Under the pieces are notes generated by a model. That model saw nothing but the letters and a program-made list of their open reading frames with translations. It was not told the DNA's origin and made no database searches. From contig JAQOTA010000043.1 in assembly GCA_029532415.1 (NCBI GenBank), positions 124,001 to 188,000 on the forward strand: a stretch of DNA of 64,000 nucleotides, given 5' to 3'. The translations under genes and the position numbers were made by a program. The stretch comes from Marasmius tenuissimus. Its lineage: Eukaryota > Basidiomycota > Agaricomycetes > Agaricales > Marasmiaceae. This document shows, in pieces, positions 54,701 through 61,340 of this stretch (positions within the stretch are counted from its first letter, which is position 1; the number at the start of each line of letters is the position of its first letter).

Positions 54701-55230
54701 TATTTCAAACTTACCACGCTAATAAGCGCCGGAGGTCCGAGCCTAAAATTAAGAAAGGCTCCAAGGTTTACCTTTCAACTCAGAACCTTTCGCTGCCTAA
54801 AGGAAGGGCTTCTAAGCTTCTTCCCAAATATGTCGGACCATACTCCGTGCTTGAGGCTTTCCCCAAAACCTCCACTTACCGGCTGGACCTTCCGGAAGAT
54901 TTAACCCGGAAGCGAATCCATGACATATTTCATGTCAGCCTCCTAAAACCGTTCGAACCCAGCGACGAAATCTTATTTCCAAATCGTTCTCAACCCGAAC
55001 CTTATGATTTCGGAGCTCCCCAAGAGTCTGAGGAGTTTGTGGACGAGATAACTTCACATACCTGGAAAGGGAAACGAGTTCTATTCGAAGTTCATTGGAC
55101 TTTGGGTGATGTCACACTCGAGCCGTACTCTACAGTCCAGAAGCTGAAAGCACTGGACGAGTATTTCACATTAATGGGGGTATCCAGGTGGCAAGACTTG
55201 CCCCGAAACCCTAGCAACGGTTCAAATTGA
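51748..55230 (+). CDS. pol: Element C Pol: RT, RNase H, integrase, chromo-like end
   Basis: In frame with Gag after the UGA; stop at 55228-55230. Numbering from 51907: reverse transcriptase about 90-290 with KIDLSDAYEQV (motif A) and YLDD at 239-242, then RNase H (VICDASVSGIGAM, FETETLAILEAL, VTDHKSLEFF). Integrase has a zinc site (HQIVGHFGPQRT, CSTCELCNRSK) and a D,D,E core (GMDFLGPF, VSDRDSKFT, TDGATERANRSV). The last 60 residues (FVDEITSHTWKGKRVLFEVH, then W) resemble a diverged chromodomain. All catalytic residues are present. The protease is in Gag. Likely made only as a Gag-Pol fusion. Confidence 0.93.
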   Translation, partial: LHDRSSVRVEPPHSTAASITTVEDEDTSKLRKNDLHPYLPVLLGPGDQLSTEDLLNMIEIATTSRDTTPVQTLLNEFVRAQRAVSDPESSSQKYTDADIPELRAKWIENYADIMNGVPEKLPPLREINHTIPLIDDEKRYRYYMPRCPDSLRNLLSEKIERYVRAQWWEPKTVSQAAPMLCIPKKDGKGIRTTVDCRERNNNTVKDVTPMPDQDQIRTQVAAARYRSKIDLSDAYEQVRIMPNDVPKTAFSTVLGTFVSHVMQQGDSNAPSTFQRLMNHTFREYIAKFMHVYLDDIFVFSDTIEGHEEHLRIVFETLRKQALYLKSSKCELYAESMDCLGHVIDDNGLHADTDKLERIRNWRTPRNYNDIQKFLGLVNYLSHFLPDVSAYTTPLSEMSRNHQPFFWRPLHNICFQHIKDLCCRVPILKPIDPSSSEPIWVICDASVSGIGAMYGQGPTWQTCRPAGFMSKKFSDAQRNYRVFETETLAILEALLKWEDKLIGYRIHVVTDHKSLEFFKTQKRLSSRQMRWMEYLSRFDFDITYIKGTSNRVADVLSRYFESDTPEDKHPPNDFVNADVRIDKLGEDLPLGRMDEVKELLEQFKAIHEARDTVEPRDIEAQVLQDAREPETTDVDELPMENPTVIESRARGRDLRAEFASDNEFIPELKALYQTDPLLSKVAAKIDEYPRFYEENGLLWTKNLAGEPVLCIPAAPKGHRSLRTLILDSAHQIVGHFGPQRTADYIRRWYWWSGIYGMTNKFCSTCELCNRSKSINARPMGNLHPLPIPSRPWESIGMDFLGPFPEVKGFNYLWVVICRLTSMVHLIPCHTTNTATDLSLRYLQEIVRLHGLPRSIVSDRDSKFTSIWWRELHRMLGAQLLMSTSFHPQTDGATERANRSVSQIFRTAIRADQHDWLGKVPLVEFAINSSVNASSGFAPFELNYGYVPSMLFDVRTQNNVPAGVRAYGIQAMQNLFDAHDALISARVFQTYHANKRRRSEPKIKKGSKVYLSTQNLSLPKGRASKLLPKYVGPYSVLEAFPKTSTYRLDLPEDLTRKRIHDIFHVSLLKPFEPSDEILFPNRSQPEPYDFGAPQESEEFVDEITSHTWKGKRVLFEVHWTLGDVTLEPYSTVQKLKALDEYFTLMGVSRWQDLPRNPSNGSN

Positions 55231-55365
55231 CTCCTACCTCTCCATAAATTTGGAAATACAGAAACAGTTAAAAACATCGAACACAGTTGGGAAACATATC
55301 CAAAACCTTCCCAGAATCACACATCGATAGCCTCTGCTCACTTCGTAGCCATCTTATCGTCCATC

Positions 55366-57474
55366 ATGTCTCTCAACCCTTCCGAAATCGGTCTCGGTGA
55401 CAACCACAACAACGGGAATGCCTTCGAAAAATACCCATTTCCCATTCTGTCTTGTGGTACGAATGAGCTTAATAACTCGTCGCATTCAACTAATGAAGTG
55501 CGTCTTTTAGGGGGGGAGAATCCCGGAGGAAACTCATTCGGAAACCCTATCAACTTCATGCAGCAACCCATCGCCCCATCATCAGGTGGAACTTGGCTTG
55601 CAAATCTGAAGCTAGCTGTCATCTCTCACAAGCATGCTGACGGATCCCCGTGCTTCAACGTCCTTGAGCACGCCGTACAAGCTGACTCTGAGGAAGATAT
55701 GTCCTTCACTGCCGCTTACAACAAGCTTGTGGATCATTTCACAGCTCCCGAAGTGGCCAAGCGTGTCGAACTCGAAAAGAAGCTCGCTGCCGTAACCGAG
55801 GAACGCGATAACCTCGCCCGTGATGCTCAGAATCGTGCTGATGATGCTACACAAGCGTCACGTCCTCTCTCTGGTACCAAGAGGAAGTCTGAACAGGACC
55901 CTGCTTCGTCTCATCGCAGGCCACCTCCTCCTCGGGCATCTAATACCCGTACTGCTTCCCCTTTACCATCTCCTCCATCATACTCTACCCTGGGATCAGA
56001 ACCGTATCCCAATCATGCCACCGCTCTGGCTATATACCAGCACTCTCGGTTCCGACCTGGCCTTGAAGAATCTCCAGACTTCGAGTGGAACCCGACGGGA
56101 TTTATCACCGCATCCCCGTATATTCAGGAATGCGCTCGTAACCAGCGTTTACCTGACGTCCTACCTTTCATGGGATCTTCTCGTGGAAATCAGCTACCAC
56201 CAGCTACTCCACACCTTGCCGAACGCCTCATTTCGCAGGCTCACACTACTGGCAAGTTGCACTACCTCCTTCGACTTCGTGACTCCATGGGACTCGCTCA
56301 GGTATTAACCACCCTGAAAACCACCCTTCGCACGGATTCTCTCGAACTTGCCGCATCGTTCGAGCCCCTGATCTCCGCTAATCCTCACCCCGAGTGGTCT
56401 ACTTTCACACGCTTTCACTTTGTCGACTCTACGGTGCAGCCCTCAGATTCTATCGCCAACTGGTCTGATGGCAGCTCATCGAAGGTTCCATCTGTGCGTA
56501 CCCCGGGAAGTCGTTCTACCGATGACCAGTATGCTCTATTCGTATGGCTTCACTATGAAAGCCGTGGTCACATGGGTATCATCCTGACCAACTCGGGCTA
56601 CATTTCGCTCGATTCCATTATGGCCCATCGTGTTTTACACAAGATGGCCCCCAAGGAGCACCGAGAGACCTTCCGAAGAGAGTCTATTCGCCTCGTAACT
56701 TGGCCTGGGCTCTATCACCAACAACTACAGGTTCTGGGTCTCGAAGTCAATCCAGCGGGTACTATAAAACGTTGTCCCGCTCCACTCACTACCACACTCG
56801 CCGGAGTAGTACAGCACTTTGCTGACTGTGGGGTTACTATTGCAATGGTCGACCGTATGTTTCATTACGGTGCGCAATTCTGTCTAGACATGCAGTCATC
56901 GCCATTCCACACCCCCGAACAGCGGAACTCCTTTGCCCAACTTTATAAGTTTGGTCGTATCCGCTCACTCTTCTATTCCATTCACTCCCTTCGCTCTGAA
57001 CGCATCTACAGCGTCCCAGATCACATTGATCGAGCCGAAGTACTGGAGTATCGCCGCCGGCAATTCCTTATTGGTCACTGGAAGAAGCAACCTGGCGCCG
57101 ATCCCGATATGAAGGTCCCCACTATCCGGATCCCGACTTCTCCTCCACAGACGGTGTCCGTACCTGTCGAACAACTTCATATCTCCAACTCTGGGAATAC
57201 TTCACCGTCCTCCCAGTCTCTCCCTTCCGCTAATAGCGGCTCTGACGAACCCAGTACCGTCACCACCATCTCAATCTCTGGTCCCGATACTCAGAGTTCG
57301 GGATCCTCAGCCACTGTCGAGGCGTCTACGGATGTGACGCCGCCATCGACTTCGGGAGCTACGGACGCTAGTCCTCAGCTTGTTACTGACCAAGATGAGA
57401 ACATGGATAAGGTGGATGCCTCCAACGTCGATGCCGCCGAGAAAGATGAGCTTATGGATGAGAGATTGGACTAG
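55366..57474 (+). CDS. Element C ORF3: 702-aa protein of unknown function between pol and 3' LTR
   Basis: ATG at 55366, stop at 57474, 135 nt after pol. A Gly/Asn-rich N-terminus is followed by a Glu/Lys coiled coil (about 122-152; AKRVELEKKLAAVTEERDNL), a basic Ser/Pro/Arg linker (GTKRKSEQDP, HRRPPPPRAS), then a folded-looking core of about 370 residues (ESPDFEWNPTGFITASPYI, LHYLLRLRDSMGLAQVLTTL, MVDRMFHYGAQFCLDMQSS, FGRIRSLFYSIHSL). The tail is Ser/Thr-rich and acidic. There is no signal peptide, membrane helix, zinc finger or recognised enzyme motif, so an envelope protein is unlikely. It is undamaged, which suggests that it is kept by selection. It may be translated from a spliced RNA: an AG acceptor-like CTTCGTAG ends near 55350. 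Confidence 0.8.
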   Translation: MSLNPSEIGLGDNHNNGNAFEKYPFPILSCGTNELNNSSHSTNEVRLLGGENPGGNSFGNPINFMQQPIAPSSGGTWLANLKLAVISHKHADGSPCFNVLEHAVQADSEEDMSFTAAYNKLVDHFTAPEVAKRVELEKKLAAVTEERDNLARDAQNRADDATQASRPLSGTKRKSEQDPASSHRRPPPPRASNTRTASPLPSPPSYSTLGSEPYPNHATALAIYQHSRFRPGLEESPDFEWNPTGFITASPYIQECARNQRLPDVLPFMGSSRGNQLPPATPHLAERLISQAHTTGKLHYLLRLRDSMGLAQVLTTLKTTLRTDSLELAASFEPLISANPHPEWSTFTRFHFVDSTVQPSDSIANWSDGSSSKVPSVRTPGSRSTDDQYALFVWLHYESRGHMGIILTNSGYISLDSIMAHRVLHKMAPKEHRETFRRESIRLVTWPGLYHQQLQVLGLEVNPAGTIKRCPAPLTTTLAGVVQHFADCGVTIAMVDRMFHYGAQFCLDMQSSPFHTPEQRNSFAQLYKFGRIRSLFYSIHSLRSERIYSVPDHIDRAEVLEYRRRQFLIGHWKKQPGADPDMKVPTIRIPTSPPQTVSVPVEQLHISNSGNTSPSSQSLPSANSGSDEPSTVTTISISGPDTQSSGSSATVEASTDVTPPSTSGATDASPQLVTDQDENMDKVDASNVDAAEKDELMDERLD

Positions 57475-57485
57475 AGGCCAATCTA

Positions 57486-57493
57486 GTGGGGGA
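57486..57493 (+). promoter_or_regulatory. Element C polypurine tract
   Basis: GTGGGGGA lies three bases before the 3' LTR, where plus-strand DNA synthesis of LTR elements is primed. Confidence 0.6.
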
Positions 57494-57496
57494 ATA

Positions 57497-57701
57497 TGTA
57501 AGGGCCACGTCCCATATCCGGTATATTTCAAATACACGGACTTCTCTACGTATAAAAGGACTCGCTACGACTTACCTAATATTAACTTCTTTTACTCTTA
57601 CCTTCACCACCTCGTGTAACCCTCTCGTAGCGCTCTCTGTAGCCAATTAAACGACTGTCTGGTTATTGAGGTCCGAAGGACCGAGTGAAGGAACCCTTTC
57701 A
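57497..57701 (+). repeat. Element C 3' LTR
   Basis: Second copy of the 205-bp repeat, followed by the GCAAT duplication. Identical by eye to the 5' copy. Confidence 0.95.
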
Positions 57702-58322
57702 GCAATCGACACGGGGCGTACAGTGATTTGAGACACACCTTGGGCCTTGAGCTTCGAGTAAATTAGTTCGATCAGCCAATGTCGTTGTGGTAAGTGCCTT
57801 CATGAGTATATCCATGATTCATCACCGTCTTCTCCTGGCTGGGTTGATCGATGCTGTCTGCAATCTGCATGGCCATGTTATCGACAGACGATCAAGATGG
57901 AGGCGCCGGATCCTACTCTTTGAAGTCAACGAACCGAACTTAAGGCGAGATCTCATAAGCTCAGCTCTACTCGCCGCTTTCCTTATTCAACTTCCCGTAC
58001 ATCATCAGCTGAGCCTTCCGCATCGTTTCAGCATCTTTCTTACGAAACCCGAGTTCCTGGGCCGAATAGTCGTCTGTAGACAGTGTGAGTACTTACTCAT
58101 GAGAATATCAGTTAGGGCGCCCGTATCTTGATCACTATGAAGGATTGCCAACATCTACTACTTTGAAACCCGAGCCAATTTGATGAAAGCATTTTTCCGA
58201 ACCAGAGATGGTACCGAGCTTTAGAGAGGGCTGAGAGGCTGATTGCTAGAAGTGAGGTCACTCAGGTGTGAAGCATTTTGAGCAAGAACCATCAGTGATG
58301 GAGGTCACGGTGAGAGTGTATA
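57702..58322 (-). repeat. Host tandem duplication, copy 2, right part
   Basis: Resumes the duplicated unit after element C and matches about 47316-47910 of copy 1 throughout, ending at GAGGTCACGGTGAGAGTGTA. If a gene is present it is cut by element C. Confidence 0.78.
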
Positions 58323-58903
58323 AACCGCATCACCTTGCTTGTCAAGGTTCCTCATTTGTGATAATTCACCCGTCAGATCCTAGATCGTACATAAAGCTAA
58401 ACAAATGATCCGACGGATCTCTGTATCTTATCTCCCCACCTTTGATTGCCGCTCAGCATTTCTGTCCACTCCTTCGACTTACCGTTTCATTATCATGTTC
58501 CCCGCAAGCAGTGACAGAACAAGCCTAATCATCCTATCTCGAGGTGTTCAATACATCCCTCGAACAGCCTTTTGAGGAAGACAGACTTGAGATAGACAAC
58601 ATCCAATGCAACATCTCTCGCAACGAGCCCACCTGGACCGACCAGTGAAACACAAAAAAGTGGATTCGATCCGATATTGAAATCTACTCTCATGTTTGCG
58701 AGGTTATAGCGAGGCGCTTATGTGAAGCCGAGATCTTTTCGGTCAGACACTGAGACTCTGAGACTCAGAGTTGCTTGGAAGTTAGCAGACATAGCTCGCG
58801 CCAACTTGTTCCCCTTCGAAAATTTTTAGGTATAAATTTACAAGCAAGGTGAGGCGCCGGTGAAAGCGGCACTTCCCGAGTGACGTCGTGTCCTTTGAAC
58901 TGG
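58323..58903. other. No gene; includes short match to 47932-47960
   Basis: Mostly unassigned. TGACGTCGTGTCCTT at about 58880 repeats at about 47931, so part of the duplicated locus continues here. That word leads straight into the MITE at 58904. Confidence 0.4.
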
Positions 58904-59039
58904 CACTGGGTGCAAAATAACGTAATGCACATGGTATTATTCGACTTTTAGGATTTATTTCAAAAAATGCCAAATTTGGAATAGATTCAACATAGAAATC
59001 AAATAATACTGCACGAAGTATGTTTTTTTGCACCCAGTG
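58904..59039. mobile_element. CACTA-type MITE, 136 bp
   Basis: Perfect 14-bp inverted ends CACTGGGTGCAAAA and complement (59026-59039), with imperfect pairing to about 45 bp (both arms contain GTATTATT). A 3-bp duplication TGG flanks it (58901-58903 and 59040-59042). The related site at 47931-47960 lacks it. It shares the first 12 terminal bases with 20451-20749 but has a different interior. Confidence 0.82.
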
Positions 59040-59042
59040 TGG

Positions 59043-60065
59043 TAAGCAGTTTATCTGGCCGGTACTTCCCGAACACCTGATCCCGGCAGTTAGGTACGCA
59101 TTTGAACGCCATCTAAAAACTGGAGACTAGGGTGATCCAAGCTCAATAAAAATGTGCTGAACAGACCAATAGCCGTGGCCAGCAGGTAGAAAAAATTAAA
59201 CTGTTACACGAAATTGAAGCTTGAATGACAGTACTGTTACTGACCGGCCCTCAAGTCATTCCGCTCGGCCGGCAAAACTAGCTGGGCGGAACTAGCCCTG
59301 GCCATTTCTTTCCTCTTCGCCTCCATCATCTTTGACCTTCCTTGTTGTTCTCCTCATCCTTTTGCGTTTGATATCTCATCAACTCGTTGTAAGTCGCGCC
59401 AGAGCTCTCAGCAATACATACCTTGATGCCATTGCTACCAACTAGCAGAAGCTGTTATCTCCGTCGAGCAACGGAATTTTGAAGCGTGTTGTACGGGTCT
59501 CCTAGTGCATTCTAATTCTTTCAAACGCAAATGCTGGTCCTCAAAATTGGCCCTTTCTTTCTTGCTCTGGGTCTACTACCTGGCTTCGTTTTTGGTGCAT
59601 GTATTTTTTAAATATCCCTTTCTGTTCCCGAGAACCTTCATCGAAGGTACCGCCAATATCGTCCGGATTCTTATTGTGACAGCTCTTTTCTGACCCTCAC
59701 GAGTGGTGTTCCCGCTATTCTTGGGCTGTCCAACTTTACCGTGTTAGGGTGTTTCTCGAGCTCTTTGATATCTAACAACTACTGTTGGCGATCCGTGTGA
59801 ACGTTCTTTGATCCCTGGGCTGCTTCGTGATGCGTGACGCTCGGTGCGAAACGCTAAGACCTGGGCTCGTTTATTGATTATCGTTCCTGTTCCCAGTTCT
59901 CATGATCATCCATGCTACGAGATCCGCAGTACGACCTACCCAGGCATACAACCAGGTTTATTTCGTCCACATACTTGTGCCTGTTGATACAAAAACGCTC
60001 AGAATGTGGGCATGTCAACCCTGTTATATATTCTGGGTCGGGCATTCTTGCTCGCTCATGAACAC
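59043..60065. other. No supported gene
   Basis: A 62-codon plus-strand frame with a hydrophobic stretch (59505-59693) is the only notable item and is probably chance. Confidence 0.35.
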
Positions 60066-60068
60066 TTA

Positions 60069-60509
60069 CAGCCATTTGCAGAACTTAGGGCGGGCCCCAA
60101 TTTTTTTTACGCGGGTTCCATCATTCATCATTCTTCCGAGTGCAACTTCCAAACACATCTTCCGAGTACGACTACCGTAATTTCCTGGTTCTTCATCTGG
60201 TTTCTTCGCCCTCCGCCAATATACGGTCTCTGCGACCCTATCACAGGGTATTTACGGACAGTTGTGAGAGGCAGGGCCATAGATCCTGTATTACTGCCCT
60301 ACATTTATGTGCACTTGTACAGGTATGGCTTTGTATCCGTCAATGACCATATCGATTGTGAACTGGCTGCTATAAAAGTTGTTGAAGGGTAAAATTAAAT
60401 TTTACAAAACGCTCGGAAGGCTTGCTCGGAAGATACATTCAGAAGATTGATGGATATCAAACACACACGAAAGAAAATCGGCACCCGCCCTAAGTTCTGC
60501 AAATGGCTG
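60069..60509. mobile_element. MITE with TA target site (Tc1/mariner-like)
   Basis: Perfect 26-bp inverted ends: left 60069-60094 starting CAGCCATTTGCAGAACTTAG, right 60484-60509 its complement. TA flanks both ends (60067-60068 and 60510-60511), the target of the Tc1/mariner superfamily. The interior of about 390 bp has no transposase. The outermost T and A extend the palindrome by three bases, so a 3-bp palindromic site cannot be fully excluded. Confidence 0.75.
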
Positions 60510-60705
60510 TAATCAGCCGTTCGTCAACAAATGCTCGTCACTAAATCTGATTGGCTACCTGATGACTTGTAGGGTACCCTTCGACGCCCATTTGTGAAAT
60601 TGACGAACAGAACATGACATATATGTAATTCCGATCAACCTCATGTAGGTGTCTTGACGCCCGGCGAGTGACTTCGTACCCTGCCATGTCCGCCTCGAGG
60701 CATTC

Positions 60706-60946
60706 CAGCTGTCCCAATAATTGTAGAAAGTTTTGTGGTTTCTCATGCTCAGGATTTTTGTTTAGTGAACAAACAGAATATGACCTGATTTGGTATGGTC
60801 ATGGTACTAGAGGATGTTAGGCCCCACCAGCACCCATGGAGCTCATACAGTTTGCATTCAGTAGGGGATCACATTGTGTTTGTACACTAAACAAAGATTC
60901 TGAACACGAAAAAACGCAAAACTTTCTACAATTATTGGGACAGCTG
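60706..60946. mobile_element. Foldback element with long imperfect arms
   Basis: The left arm starts CAGCTGTCCCAATAATTGTA (60706) and the right arm ends with its complement (60946). The first 30 bases pair perfectly and the following 50 pair at roughly four in five positions, around a loop of about 80 bp. No target duplication is obvious. Probably a non-autonomous DNA transposon; superfamily unknown. Confidence 0.65.
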
Positions 60947-61340
60947 TCATCCCCACCGTTTTCTATCTTTCCCCCTCGCGTAACGCGTTCAATACATACA
61001 GCAATTGCACGTGCGCTAACTACGGAACAGTCCGTCATCTACAGCTCTGAACGGGTATAACATGACACCCCCACAACTGTGTACTCGATACCTATCCCAC
61101 CCTATTTCCTTCAGCGACATCACCCTGACATGGAGACTTTATTCAAGACAGTCGGCTCACGTAGTGATGGCGAAACGGAAGGCAAACCCGAAATAACAAG
61201 GCTTCTTCACCCTGTACGCGAACGCAACTGGCACGCACAGGGGAGCCTCGAGAAGGAACTGGCCACCACAATTTCAAAAGCTTGGTGTGCGAACGAGGTA
61301 CGTGTCGGAGTCGTCCTACCGTAACTTCCATAGAGTAAAA

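Larger units (their letters stand above)
48100..57701 (+). mobile_element. Ty3/gypsy LTR retrotransposon, element C, with third ORF
   Basis: 9,602 bp in plus orientation with identical-looking 205-bp LTRs and the duplication GCAAT (48095-48099 and 57702-57706). Order: 5' LTR, leader, a large gag with protease, a UGA stop, pol in the same frame, a 702-codon ORF, purine tract, 3' LTR. All three frames are long and undamaged, so it may be active. It is larger and differently organised from elements A and B. Neither a clear tRNA-type nor a self-priming site is visible after the 5' LTR. Confidence 0.96.

Noticed and set aside
55366..57474. Envelope protein interpretation of element C ORF3
   Set aside because: Only the position fits. 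No signal peptide, membrane helix or cysteine pattern is visible.
59505..59693. Hydrophobic 62-codon plus-strand ORF
   Set aside because: No splice partners, no homologous words and no upstream context.
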